From Asterias rubens (lineage: Eukaryota; Echinodermata; Asteroidea; Forcipulatida; Asteriidae): a stretch of DNA of 64,000 nucleotides. The stretch spans positions 14,439,119 through 14,503,118 of the forward strand of contig NC_047075.1 of the NCBI RefSeq assembly GCF_902459465.1, read 5' to 3'. A model generated the notes under the pieces. It saw only the letters and a list, made by a program, of their open reading frames with translations, was not told where the DNA came from and did no database searches. Both the position numbers and the translations under genes were made by a program. Below, in pieces: positions 21,363 to 33,271 of the stretch (its first letter is position 1; each line of letters opens with the position of its first letter).

Positions 21363-24300
21363 CTACTTTCGTCGTTGTACTTTCTGCGCTGGGACTTTCT
21401 CTTGTGTGGGGCGGTTGCCGGGCTTCGGGACTGTTGGCTTTGGGCACGTTATATCTGCTCCCTCGTCGCTGCAGAACTCTCTAATTTTGTCGTACAAGTA
21501 CCATTGTCGTTTCGCATCAAGTCCGGGTGGTGGTGTCTCCTCTTGAAGTTCAGCTGGCGGTAGCGAGTCAGGTGTTCGAAGGAGATTGTACTGCTTTTCT
21601 TCCCCGGATGGTCTCTTCGAAGCATATAAAACCCCAGTCTCCTCAGATGAAAACCTTCAGAAGTGAATAACAGACTGTTAATAATTAATTTAAACACTTG
21701 CAACGCGTAACTTTTTTTTCTTCAAAATTATATAGACTACTTTTGTAATTTTCTCTGCAGCCACTACCTTAGTAGTTTTAGAATTGGAAGTACAATTAGA
21801 TAGGGAAATAAAAATAATTCCCAAGCAAACGGATACAAACAAAATGAGGGTTGGGTAGAGCCCCTCCCAGATATGTACTTTTTAGAATGTGTCACCCCTA
21901 AACAAAAAATGGAATTGACCAAAGACACCACAGTGTGCTGCATGTGAGTGTGTCCATTCACTTGTGCTCTATTTATAGTGATGACGGGTTACTCACTCTG
22001 GAGGTCCATTCTTGTGTCTGCCCAATATAGGTATGTGATAACTTATTTCTGTTTACTTAAGATAACATTCTTTTATTTCCATTGTTCACATTACCAATTA
22101 ATTGAATTGACTGAAAGACCTCTTCTCAATTCCTTTTGACACTTAAATTTGAAACCTTCCTAATTTGATTTAGTTTGGGTGTCTCGGGACAAAAAAAACA
22201 GAGCTATGTTTAAAGGTGTACCATGAAGGAATGTATGAATTGTGTGATATACATGGTATAACATGGACTGAGTGGTTAGCAAAGTAAAAAGTAACTTTCA
22301 AGCATCTACATATTCCTACCCTATGGTGGCCCTGAAGGGACACAGCCAGTCTTGAATATTTTCGCGACGTCGTATATTTATTCACGACAAGTCGCGAATA
22401 TTTTGGCGACGTCGCGAATATTTTCACGACTAGTCGCGAATATTTTTACGACGTCGTGAATAATTCTGGAATTGGAATATATTAGCGACTAGTCGAAAAT
22501 ATTTTTGTCAGTAGCTTGAGTGTGTAATTCTTACACGGCACGCGTAGAGAGCTAACTATGACGATTGATGCCACTCGGCTATGTGTATGGGGCCCCATGT
22601 TTTATGGTTTTATCCAGTAGAATTGTTATCGAAGTTCGAAAAAACAGTGTCTGATTTTCATCAATATTTCGGGGGTTTTCAAGGTTGAATTACTCCAAAC
22701 CCAAATAATTCTGAATGCTAAAGGATTAATCTTTCAGTTAAACTTGGTGGGGGATTACGTGATGCGTTGCACCCTGCCGTGACGGAACGAACTCGCGTTT
22801 CAAATTGGAAATAACAACGCAAATTGCTCTAATATTTCAGGTAAAAATTGTCAAATTTATTGCTGAAATTGTCAATACATTATAATTAAACTTATCATTG
22901 GGTTGTTTGTAAAATTTACCTATTGTTGGTCTGACTACGCCGGGGTTAAAAATTGATGTTTTCATTTCGTGAAAATAGTTGTTTTAATGAGTGTGTGAGA
23001 CGTCGCACTTTTAAAAGTAAATTTTTCTAGCGTTTATGTTTTTCAAAACGGGTCGTAAAATTTATAGTGTCAAGGTTATCGAAAATTACATATTATTTTG
23101 GACAGGAAGGTCGTATGATCATGATTTTTATTTTATTTAAAATGTTGAGATTTGCTTGTTGGGATTATTATCATAAACTCACAAATGAAATTTACTCGAT
23201 ATTCATCATTACGAAGGAGCGGGTGACATATAACGTTGTGTTTTTTTCTGAAGAGTGAAAGTGCCAACGTTTATTGCCTAGCATAGGATAGCCTACTCCT
23301 ACTAAAGTACTAGTAAAACTATAACGTTAGGCCTAGGCCTACCGTTAGGGCCATACGTTAACGTTAGTTTTGTTTAAACAACCCACCATCGATTTGCAAG
23401 AGTCGGAATTCTCCTCCGGATCCATCATCGTACGGGGCAGCTTTTACTTAGTCTTACTAAGCCGTCTTGTGAATACAGTAATTACACACTCAAGCTACTG
23501 AAAAAATATTTGTGACTAGTCGTGAAAAAATTCGCGACGTCGCCAAAATATTCGCGACTTGTCGTGAATAAATTCACGACGTTGCAAAAATATTCACGAC
23601 GTCGCAAACATATTCGCGACTTGTCGTGAATAAATTCGCGACGTCGCCAAAATATTCACAACGTCGCAAAAATATTCACGACTGGCTGTGTCCCTTCAGG
23701 GCCACCATACTACCCCCATGTTTCAATATCCATGAACAACAATGGAGCCTCCATAGCACAACGTTTCACTGTACTGTATGCTAACTACTACCTCCATGGC
23801 AAACATGTAGAGCAAGGACTTGCTTTCTTTTGTGTGTGTGTGAATCGCATGCATGAGTGGGTGGCTATCACTTGTCATCCCATGGGGTTATAAAGTTAAG
23901 TTGTTTTTTGTGTGTGTTTAAATAGGGCAGTATAGTTGGCCATCAGTTTGGAGGTAATATTTCTCATACAGTATCTCAGTATTGGCCTTACAGTGGGTAA
24001 GGTATTGTAATTGGGAAGTAAAGTGCTAATTCTACTTGTTTGTGTTTAAAGACTATTTAAAATGGGAGTTCTTTAGACAATACTCATTATATAGGCTTTA
24101 AATGGAGTGTTCCTTTTTGAGAAGATCTTGTAGATTTTCATTGTTAATGTAATCGCTTTAATTGGTTCACTGACAGAAATGCGTAAGCAGAGTACTGAGG
24201 AATTAAATATGGGGTAAACACTTACCGGAAATGCTGTAAACTCTTGATGCCGACAAGTGGCTTGAAGAACCTCCCAAGAAAGGTCTGCCAGTCATAAGAT

Positions 24301-26372
24301 GGGCAGAGACTTCCTGCGACTCGGTGCCAACTAGTTGTGGCTTGTTCAATCGGCTTGCTGTACTCTGGAGGGTCATCTGCGCTATATCGTCTAGGGTTGA
24401 CACTTCTGTGCGGCGGTACTTCTGCTTAAGAAGGCCAAAACACCAATCCGGACTGAATTTGGTGTGACCAGCTACCATAAAGTTGAGAGAGACGTCCTTG
24501 TGAAGTCCATTTAGAGTTCTACAGAGAAGATAGTAAAGCATGTACCTGTTTTTGTTCTGTCCTGAGCAGTTGTCGCAGTGTAGACGAAGATTCTCTTCGC
24601 CTAGTCCATGGTTTGTGAAAAAGTGATGCAAGTAGCTGATAATGGCGTTGCTCCCTTTCGTTGACGCCATCCCTTCATCGATGAGGTAGTTCACTTGTAC
24701 AGGCATTCCCCTGCAGCAGACTCCAAAGATGCCGCATTTTCTTGGAGTCATGAAGTACATCGGCCCTGGCTGGAGAGGCTTTGATGGATAGTGAATCTGC
24801 TGGGCGAAATCAAAAGAATAGTGCATTGTAAACTTCCTGGAGCACGGCGGGTTAGGGATATCTAGCGAGAAGTCTCCACTTGCAATGATGACTTTAGCAT
24901 CAGCAACCTGTTCCTTGTAAGACTCGCGCTCTTCCTTGACATGTTGAAGGTGTGCCTCCTGCTTCTGCAATGTTGCGCTCTTCCTTGCTTCTTCGCAGTT
25001 GACGGTCCTGTTGATGAGGTTGTTGTTCTTCTGGCACTCCCAGCAGAGGTCAGACATCGGTGGACAACACACAATTTGTGGACATAGTTGTTTCCAAAGC
25101 TTCTTGAAGGTGGAGAGTGCTGCTGCCCTTAAGCCTAAACAGCAAGAAACAACTATCATCTTAGCAGAAACCATGGGAAATTAAAATTGGAACTAATGTT
25201 CTTTAAGTCAAAGGCAAGTCAAATACATTTTTGAATTCGAGTGTTTTTCTAAAAAGAATGACAACATTTTTTTTATCGGAGCTTCAACAAACAAATTTCT
25301 GACCAATTCTTTTTCTTCAAATTCATTGGCTGCTCACTTTACTCTCCACCTGTACGAGTAAAATTTAAAACCCGGAAGTTATTTCGTTGCACCTTGGGTT
25401 AAAATGCAGGCAATTTTATTTAGATGGGGCCCCACCATTTTTTTTCCTTTCTAAAACAACCCTGGCATTATGAATGGTTTTGTGTACTTTTTTTCTAGCA
25501 CAAAAAGCCCAATGTCCACAAATTTGCATTCAACTTTATACACAGTTTGAAGATAATGATGGTAGAAAGCTTCCCGTAAAATATTTACAGTGTTTGAGAA
25601 ATGAATAAAATAAGTCAGTAATGGTAAAAACTACCAAAACTAGTTAATAAATTTTTCATGCTAAAACTGAGACAAGTAATTTGTGACATAGATTTACTCA
25701 TTTCGCAAAAACCACATCATCTAAGCAAGAAATACCTTAAGGGCAGCTTTAATTCCTATATTTATTTTGTTTGGCCTACCCAATTTTTCCATAGCTGGCT
25801 TGTAGTAGTCCCTCCAAATGCTGGCTTTCGAGTTCGTTGATGGCAGAAGACGAAGATCTGCTCTCTTGAATCCAGCGACACGACCAGGAAGAAGAAGTGC
25901 GTTCACCTCTGCAAAGTTGTCGATGAACTGGAAGACTCGTTTCGCATCCTCGTAGCTCAACACTCTCTTACACTCAACTCGACCACCAGACTTCTTACGC
26001 CGTGGAGTAAGCCCTTGCTCCCGGTACCATTGTTGCACTGCACTTACCTTATTCTTGCTGATGCTAAAAATAATATACAAATAAGACAATTTTAAGGCTT
26101 TTCTAATTGCTTTTTTTTCCTCATCAATTCCAAAATACTTCAAAAAGTGTCACCTCACACTCACAGGGCTTTTTATATATAAAAAAATCACATTGTACTC
26201 ACACATGAAGGAAACGAAAGGTCTTGGTGCAAACCCTCTTGCTTCTGATGTAGTAGACATTACGGGATCTCTTGCGCTCTTTACTGACATCTTTGGGCTT
26301 GAAGTAGTTTACTGTTTCGCTCATATTCATCGACGTATGGAAGATCCCCAGCAGTATCAAGTCTTTTTCTCC
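21363..26372 (-). CDS. DUF7869-type RNase-H-like protein, four exons, one frameshift
   Basis: Minus-strand exons 26372-26203, 26063-25780, 25134-24226 and 21654-21363 join with consensus splice sites and continuous family sequence. Exon 1 ends FRFLHV; exon 2 has QGLTPRRKKSGGR and a conserved WRDYY end. Exon 3 has a Cys pair (DLCWECQK), a Lys/Glu helix, then the core: HYSFDFAQQIHYPS, TPRKCGIFGVCC, LHCDNCSGQNKN, AGHTKFSPDWCFG. Exon 4 gives RQWYLYDKIREFC and DITCPKP, ending TAG. Conserved Asp residues in the core suggest an RNase-H fold; the family is multicopy in marine invertebrates and of unknown function. A 1-bp deletion near 24297-24303 shifts the frame just before the end of exon 3. Earlier exons upstream of 26372 were not found. 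The third intron holds a 1.4-kb foldback element. Confidence 0.7.
22322..23709. mobile_element. Foldback element with 6-bp TSD and palindrome-array TIRs
   Basis: The termini are TATGGTGGCCCTGAAGGGAC and its exact reverse complement. CTACCC flanks both sides (22316-22321; 23710-23715). The TIRs are about 215 bp (22322-22535; 23483-23709) and are built from 20-22-bp units. Each unit joins GAATATTTT to a palindromic core, alternating CGACGTCG with CGACTAGTCG or CGACAAGTCG. The centre (about 950 bp) has no useful ORF, so it is non-autonomous. It lies in the large intron of the DUF7869 gene. Confidence 0.9.
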
Positions 26373-26741
26373 TGAACAAACAGACAATGCCAATAATCAG
26401 CCAAACATACTGAAGCATCATGATACAATAAGGTAATTTAAACGATGAAAAAAAAAAAAGGGAACCAACTAGTATTGATAATTCAAATAGACACAGACAA
26501 ATCACTTAGGCCTCATTAATAAACTGATAGGCCTATTATAGGGATACTCTTATAGTTCATAAAAAACTCATCTACGAGTACGAGGTTGTTTCTTATCGTT
26601 TCTGCCAGTGCCACTTTACCACTACTTGTAAGTTGTACTATTACGTGTTTAGTGACGACACTATAGCACACTGCACTAGTTTGTATAGCAAAACAAACAC
26701 ATAATGAAGTTATAGAAAAATCCCTTCAAAGCTTGATAATA

Positions 26742-26848
26742 AGCCCAGTTCATACTCCTGCAAATGCGAATTTGACTTGAATTTAACGACACAGCTCTAT
26801 GTCAACGTTCGTATCGCATTTTCATTCGCAGGAAGTATGAACTGGGCT
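26742..26848. mobile_element. Short MITE, TIR AGCCCAGTTCATAC, copy 1
   Basis: AGCCCAGTTCATACTCCTGC pairs with GCAGGAAGTATGAACTGGGC across 107 bp. The internal 'AATGCGAA' block is shared with the copy at 57742. Confidence 0.7.
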
Positions 26849-27558
26849 ATTATAGGCCTACTAGGAGTATAAGCTTGTTTTTTAATTGTATACTATTGTC
26901 CCAATCAATGAGAAAACCAGAGCACTTAACACTAATGTTATTTTAATGATAATGGTACAACTACAATGCACCACACCATAATTCTTTTTTCAATAAACTA
27001 ACTAAACTAGTTATAGTAGCCCGCCCCCATTGAATTATTATTTGTACCACTTAGGTTAGGGCCTACTGTCCATGCAGAAGCAATAAGAATAGATTGACAC
27101 TGATAATAATGGAATTGTACTGTCGAGCACAGGTCATCCATACTGACTGTTCATGCCGTTTCCCCAGTACAGTAGTCCTAAATAAAATGCATTTCCTAAC
27201 CATGCTAACTAACCATGTAGGTTCAAGTTCAACAATTCAACCCCATTACCACATCCACGATTTTTTAAATAATGCTTGATGGTACTGTACCTTCTGTCAA
27301 TCCCTGCGCCTGTAACCTCGTTTTGGATTACAACGCTGATGCTATGCATAAATATTAAGACAGGCGTATTGTAACCCACATAGAATCTAGGTGGTGATGG
27401 TGAGATATTGAAAAATTTGATGACTTTTTACAGTACCTGTCCCAGCTGTCAAGTGACTAAGCGGTATTCTTTTGCAGTAAGCAGTTGCTCTAAGTTTCCC
27501 ACTTATTTTCGCATGTTAAATCTAGCTAGACTTTAGTCGGGCACCAGGGTGTCATGTG
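26849..27558. other. Spacer, no gene seen
   Basis: AT-rich with no coding or RNA signal that I can support. It should contain the missing first exon(s) of the minus-strand DUF7869 gene if that gene is complete, but I could not identify one. Confidence 0.3.
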
Positions 27559-27651
27559 TAGGCCTGGGCAGATTATTCGGATGTCCGGTTAATTTCGGAT
27601 AGTTTATCGACGGTTACCCAAATACTAAATTTTACTATTCGTCCAGGCCTA
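27559..27651. mobile_element. hAT-like MITE, TIR TAGGCCTGG, copy 2
   Basis: A 93-bp element from TAGGCCTGGGCAGA to TTCGTCCAGGCCTA. GTCATGTG (27551-27558) and GTCATGCG (27652-27659) form an 8-bp duplication with one mismatch. Confidence 0.75.
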
Positions 27652-28172
27652 GTCATGCGTTTTTGTTTGTTAATATTTGTCCTGCACCAGAGAGGAATTA
27701 CCGAAAAAGCTTCTGAGGAGAAATAGATGTAATAAATCAGAGGTTTAATTTTCTTGCAGAATTTGTTGGTGGAAAAATTTATACTCGATATAGATTTGAT
27801 AAGAACGCTGTTTTATGTATATAATTGATCTAATAAGAGGAAAAACAACTCACTGACTGAACAAAATGCCACTAATGCTGAAATCGAGTTAGGCCACCAG
27901 CTTGTGGATGCACTGAAGTGCAAGCTTAAGTACCCCACTAAGCAAAGTTACGTGAATAGGGCCCTTGAGTCATTTAATGTGACCAATTTGGTGTACAACA
28001 CTTATTAATTTTCCATTACTCCTGAAAAAACACTCAGTCCAGTTTGTATTGTACAGCACAACATTACATGATATAACAAGGCAATTTTCTTGTTTTACAT
28101 ATTTAAAGAGAATGAAAAAAAAATACAAAAATGTCAGATATTTAATTCTTTATTTTGTTTTGTGACCCACAG

Positions 28173-28372
28173 GCAATACTAGTGATGAAGAACAAAATTC
28201 TGATGTGATACCAGATTCGCGAAATGGTTCTGATTCAGATTCTAGTGATGTAATTCCAATACTTGGTACTAGACTAGTACGCCAGACTTCATCAGTAGTA
28301 TCGAGAAGCAAGGGATTAAGTTACACAGAGAAGCCTGGCGGAGGGGTGCCTAGTAGAGTAGAATATCATTAA
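28173..28372 (+). CDS. Candidate upstream acidic exon of the tyrosine-recombinase-like gene
   Basis: After CCCACAG, one frame reads a Ser/Asp/Glu-rich segment (NTSDEEQNSDVIPDS, SDSDSSDVIP) ending EKPGGGVPSRVEYH and a TAA directly at the LINE boundary. Its composition and its Pro-Gly-Gly-Gly motif resemble the first clear exon at 37923 (EEPGGGKPGR). It may be an earlier exon cut off by the LINE, or an older duplicate. No convincing donor was found. Confidence 0.3.
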
Positions 28373-30307
28373 GGTCCAGTCAGCACAGGGGCCTAATTCA
28401 GGAGATGTTGAAAAGAGGGAACCAATGGTATAGCGATACTTTACGTGCAGCCAAGCAAGTGAAACGCCAATGTGAGCGAAAGTGGATAAAATCTGGCCTT
28501 GCTGTGCATCATGAGTTGTATAAAGAACAGTGTATTATATACAGAGACATTGTAAACAATAGTAAATCTAATTATCATCGCCATCAAATATCCAAGTGCA
28601 ACCAACGAAGTCTGTTCCGTGTTGTTGACAAGCTTTCTTCTCCGAAGTGTTTGAAAAAGCTTCCAAGTTTTGATAATCCTGTTGATCTTGCCAACAATTT
28701 CGCTAGTTTCTTCGAAGACAAAATTAAGAAACTGTATGGCAGATTTGATAATAATCATCCTTCACCCATCTCTGTTGACATTCATGATCATTGTACTTCG
28801 TCATTCGCCACTTTTCGTGTAGTCACTTCTGATGAAGTGATGAAGATGATCAAATCTTGTTCGATTGCCTCCTGCAAGCTGGACCCTCTGCCATTATCTC
28901 TTTTTAAGGAGTGTTATTCTGAATTGCTGCCAGTCTTCACAGAGATTATTAATAGATCTTTGTCTTTTGGTCATTTCCCTGATCATCTTAAGGAGGCTTG
29001 CATCCTGCCACTTCTGAAAAAGCAACATTTGGACCTAGAGTGTTTGTCAAATTATCGTCCTATCTCTAACTTGAGATTCATCTCCAAATTGATTGAGCGT
29101 GCTGTTGTTAGTCAACTTCATGAAATTATCGTCCTATCTCTAACTTGAGATTCATCTCCAAATTGATTGAGCGTGCTGTTGTTAGTCAACTTCATGACTA
29201 TCTCCATGAAAATAATGACTATCTCCATGAAAATAACCTCCATGCTAAAATGCAGTCTGCTTATCGTCCTTTCCACAGTACTGAGACTGCTCTTGTTAGT
29301 GTGCAGGACGAAATCTTACGTGCACTGGACAACCATAAGGAAGCAATCCTCGTGCTGTTAGATTTTTCAGCTGCATTTGACACTATCAACCATGAGCATC
29401 TCATCCAACGTTTATCTTCACGCTATGGAATAACTGGAACTGCCCTTAACTGGTTCTCTTCTTATCTGAACAACAGAACCCAGCATGTTCTCATCAATAA
29501 GGTTAAATCAGATCGCCATCATCTCTGGTGTGGTGTTCCACAAGGTTCTGTAGCTGGGCCACTTGAATTTATATTGTTCACTGCACCCTTGCAAGACCTC
29601 ATTGCTGCCCATGGTATTTCTAGTGTTGCTTACGCTGACAACACCCAGCTTTACATTACATTTGATCCAGCTGATCGCGCTTCTGCCATTGCAAAAGTTG
29701 AAGTGTGCATTCAAGATGTCAAATCTTGGGCGTTGTCAAATAAACTTGCTTTGAATGACTCAAAAACTGAGATTTTATTTTTGAGATCTCGTTTCGCAAA
29801 AAAGATTTCGCCGCCAACAATACAAATTGCCCAGTCTGTCATTGAACCATCTGAGTTTGCCCGTAACCTCGGTGTTATTAAGGATTCATCATTGTGCATG
29901 AGTAGACATTGTGATAATGTTTGCAAAGGAGCTCTCATGGCTATTAGGAATATATCACAAATTCGCCACTACCTGGATGAAGCAACTACTCTTCGTCTTG
30001 TTAATGCCTTCGTCACTACTAGACTTGATTCCTGCAATTCACTTCTGTATGGACTCCCCGATAAAGATCTTGCTAAAATTCAACGTGTACAGAACACTGC
30101 TGCTCGCCTCGTTTCTTGTCTGCCTCGTTCTCACCATATTACACCTGTACTAATGCAATTGCATTGGCTCCCAGTTAAGTTTCGAACAGTTTACAAAATT
30201 CTTCTGTTAACTTTCAAGGCTCAAACATGTCAATCTCCTGCTTATTTATCTGAACTTGTTCATCATTATTCCCCTACTCGGTCTTTACGATCATCTCAAC
30301 AGTCATT
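28373..30307 (+). pseudogene. CR1/L2-type LINE reverse transcriptase, 5'-truncated and dead
   Basis: Frame 28405-29148 then 29145 onward gives LSNYRPISNL, SAYRPFHSTETAL, LLDFSAAFDTINHEHL, GVPQGS and YADNTQLYI: the RT fingers/palm in order. The endonuclease is missing at the 5' side. Three faults are visible. A 74-bp tandem duplication (29051-29124/29125-29198) shifts the frame. A further 21-bp duplication follows. The catalytic Tyr-Ala-Asp-Asp is Tyr-Ala-Asp-Asn (AAC at 29640-29642). The frame is cut at 30307 by the 4.9-kb inverted-repeat element; the LINE resumes at 35192. Confidence 0.9.
29051..29198 (+). repeat. 74-bp tandem duplication within the LINE RT
   Basis: Two copies start at ATTATCGTCC (29051 and 29125) and are essentially identical. 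74 is not a multiple of three, so the RT frame is broken. A 21-bp repeat (CTATCTCCATGAAAATAA) follows at about 29198-29238. Confidence 0.95.
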
Positions 30308-30852
30308 AGTAGTATAGAGAGAGTAAAATGCACCCGAATGTGATGGAGGGTCGTGGAGGTTGGTGGTGGAGGGTGGAGGATGGAACCATCCTCAACCCTC
30401 CCTCCCTGTTCGCTGTCCATCCTCCACCGAGGTGAAGTCGAGTGGAGTGGAGTAATAGCTTCCCGTGAGGTTAGCGCGCGGTGAATGGGTGTTTTCGCTT
30501 GAGTGATCACATACGTACGGGTGTGCACGGGACAGCGTACGATGAATGGAAACGAGGAACAAAAGGATCTGAAGCCGTTATTGCTGAGGATACTTTTTTG
30601 GAAGGAACGTAAGGTGACCTACCATGTATAAAGTCACCACGAAGTGAGGGAAAGTCATGACCACACAACGAATCAAATGACAAACAAATAAATCTATAAC
30701 GAATCGTCTTTCATAAGATAACTTTCCCACGTTTGGGTAAACCGAAGGAGACTTGGAAATGCAGCAAGGTATGGTGATGTTGGCCACGACGATACATGCC
30801 ATGGATCCCGTGACCCGTCTACTGGTTCTGTTGGACATCATAAACTAAACGT

Positions 30853-30887
30853 TTCTACTTTCGTAGAAGCGGGCTCCTTTAGGAGCC
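30853..30887. repeat. Paired hairpins upstream of the WW-PC4 gene
   Basis: TTCTAC/GTAGAA and GGCTCC/GGAGCC form two adjacent stem-loops, conserved in the right arm near 34447-34481 and in the duplicated arm. They lie about 260 bp before the ATG. An inverted CCAAT box (ATTGGTCAATC) lies nearer the gene at about 31061. Both are candidate promoter elements. Confidence 0.4.
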
Positions 30888-31149
30888 ACCTATCAAATCA
30901 AAAGGTAGAATCATCCATTTACACCGTACCCACAATTCAACCTCACCCGGCAGGCCCGGGTAGGTTGGGACAAACAAAAGACATGATGAATGAAGTCGCC
31001 CGTGTCACGTCACGGACAAGTTTCGTCAAGACATTGCGTAAGATTGACTCTGTGCGCTGATTGGTCAATCAATCACCATTCCATATCGCTGGTGATAGAA
31101 AGAAGACATCTGAGCTCCCACAACTTAACTTCTGCTGTATTAGTGCACG

Positions 31150-31812
31150 ATGGCTGGACAGTCTAACATTACACTACCTTTCTTTGAGGATTCATCTTCC
31201 TCACAGGAACCACCTACCGCCCCAACGTCTCTGGTAGATGCTGGACCATTTGACTGTGTAAAGCAACTTACACACGATCACGTTAAAAATGGGTGGCGTA
31301 AAGGTTTCAGTGCGACTGCGGAGAGAGCTTACTACTTCAACGTCTTCACCAGAGAAAGTGTATGGACCCTACCCAATATACCGTTGCAGCGTGAGCAGAG
31401 AAGAGTGGTGAACTCGACCAATGTTGATATTCTGGTTGCAGCAGTTAATGAGTTGACCGAATCATCATCTCAACCCAAACCAGCCGACCAAGCAGCATCT
31501 TGTGAAAGGAAAAGACACCGTCAAACGAGTCTACGCCGCGGACCCCAACGAGGTGGAAGAAGAACGCCAAAAGATTCAAGATTGGAGGTGAGCGTTATGC
31601 TTATGTTAAACTGTTCAAGGGTAGCCCCTACGTTAACATCAGAGAGTATTATTGGAACCATCACAAGACCCGATTATTTGCTGGAAAGAAGGGATTGAAT
31701 CTTACTCCCGAAGAATGGATGATGTTGGCCGGTCAGAGTAGTGCCATAACCAAAGCTCTGGGAATGGTTTACCTCTCTTACTTCAAATTAATGACACTTT
31801 GTTTTTGTTATC
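31150..31812 (+). pseudogene. WW-PC4 gene in the left arm, frameshifted
   Basis: Starts MAGQSNITLPF like the right-arm gene. The WW domain is intact (GWRKGFSATAERAYYFNVFTRE then SVWTLPNIP; both Trp, the Tyr-Tyr and the Pro present). After about residue 115 the frame departs: a short deletion and an indel around 31497-31560 put the PC4 region in another frame (open again from about 31695, NLTPEEWMMLAGQSS). The PC4 coding DNA is otherwise preserved. The sequence matches the duplicated copy at 36114-36557 better than the right-arm gene at these indels. Confidence 0.75.
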
Positions 31813-31834
31813 TTAATTCCTTGTTCCAGAAGAT

Positions 31835-32323
31835 GATTCAGTATCTACCCTACCCATCACCACTGATCTCACTGAGGGTCCATTCCCCGTCAAAATGGTC
31901 ATCAAACGAATCCTGACCAAGATTGTTACGGACGAGATACTGAGGTTCGTGTACACCGCTCAGGAGGCCTTAGGATGCGAAGGATGTGAGGAGAACTGGG
32001 GGACCCAAGACGAACATCAGTGTCTTTTCTTTGGTATAAGTCCAGCATCCAATCTTTACAACTACGTAGACGAGTGGTATTCAGATTCAGCACCGTGTGT
32101 AAAACCGAACAAGGTTATTGACATTTTCGATGAAGTAAACATCAGCCTCAATGTAACTAAATCAAGCGAAGATGGACAGAACATTGATAAACACGCGATA
32201 ATCAAGGAAATCATGGACGGGTGGGGTGAGGATCCCGATGATATTGCCCGTTCGTTCTACTCTACGTTCTTCAACAATTTAACTGAACTCATTGACAGTA
32301 CTATCCAACAATTTGATGGTTGA
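31835..32323 (+). CDS. Central ORF with Cys-rich CEGC motif
   Basis: The frame opens after the polypyrimidine/AG 'CCTTGTTCCAG' ending at about 31829 and runs to TGA 32321-32323. It begins with an acidic stretch (EDDSVSTLP), then has ILRFVYTAQEALGCEGCEENWGTQDEHQCL, with a Cys-x2-Cys plus His-x-Cys pattern that looks metal-binding, and a helical acidic C-terminus. I do not recognise a named domain, though similar 'C-x-G-C...Q..H.CL' proteins seem familiar from invertebrate repeats. It follows the left-arm PC4 gene in the same direction, so it is probably that gene's last exon or a second ORF. An AATAAA lies at about 32460. Confidence 0.5.
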   Translation, partial: DSVSTLPITTDLTEGPFPVKMVIKRILTKIVTDEILRFVYTAQEALGCEGCEENWGTQDEHQCLFFGISPASNLYNYVDEWYSDSAPCVKPNKVIDIFDEVNISLNVTKSSEDGQNIDKHAIIKEIMDGWGEDPDDIARSFYSTFFNNLTELIDSTIQQFDG

Positions 32324-32829
32324 TTGAACTTTCTTAAATATTTATTGTGGTGGTGGTTTGTAGTGTTTTACATTAATATTATCATTAGTTTTCTTTTGTA
32401 ATTTTATGATTCTAAATAATAAGAAAGTAATGTGTTTGCATTTTGGTGAAATGAATTAGAATAAAATGTTTTTAAAATGAATCACTCTGTGTTTGTGTGC
32501 TTTTATTTGTGTGCATATTTGTATGTATTGATTAGTAGTTGGTAGTAAATGTTAGAAATGGTTATTAGACGCAAAACACATAAATGATAGACGACACGGG
32601 GTGCCTAAAACCAACCGGAACTCACCAGAACATTCCTTAAGTGGTCAACGGGCAATATACAGTTTCAAATATTTAATCCATCATCAACAATATATCACTA
32701 AATCTACATATTTATTAGTAAAACATTAAAAGAAAATTATCGATAGTTTAAGAAAAAGGTGCAAATTAAATACTTCTAAACCTACAAATTGATTTACTTA
32801 CTTAAATTAAATTAAATTAAGACATTACT

Positions 32830-32985
32830 TTAAGCATTATAATAAGCCCGTGGAAATTGTTGAATAACAAAGTTTTCATCATACACTTGTGGTTTGCTAC
32901 GGGGATAGTGTTTTCTAACAAAGTCATTCACATTAAAGTCATTATCCTCTGTGTCCAACGAAAACAATTGGGTGATCTTTTTCAT
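32830..32985 (-). CDS. Small ORF (51 residues) in the element centre
   Basis: Minus-strand frame from ATG 32985 to TAA 32830 with a protein-like composition (SLDTEDNDFNVNDFVRKHY, QQFPRAYYNA). The frame extends upstream to about 33060 without a stop, so it may be a last exon. It points away from the right-arm gene's end. No family recognised. Confidence 0.3.
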   Translation of the reverse strand: MKKITQLFSLDTEDNDFNVNDFVRKHYPRSKPQVYDENFVIQQFPRAYYNA

Positions 32986-33271
32986 GCTCAGGTCCCGACA
33001 TCGGTGCAAATGGAAGAAGACCCCAGCGACCCGCGCCTGCCTATTTTGAAAACTAAAGGAAACACATTAATAGTATATTTATTTTGTTATTTGTGTTAAA
33101 ATTTGTTTATTAATTTATTTAGTTAATTAATATGTTTTTACTCATCATGTTTTTTTTATATTTTTTTTTATGTGTGACGAGTTCACTTATTCAAGCTCTC
33201 ATAGTATTTACAGTTGATAGAATATTATGCTTTAACAAACTTCCGTTGATAATACTGTTCTGTATTATTAT

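Noticed and set aside
22330..23710. Regularly spaced repeats resembling a CRISPR array
   Set aside because: Units are palindromic TIR modules without unique spacers, flanked by a target duplication, in a eukaryotic intron.
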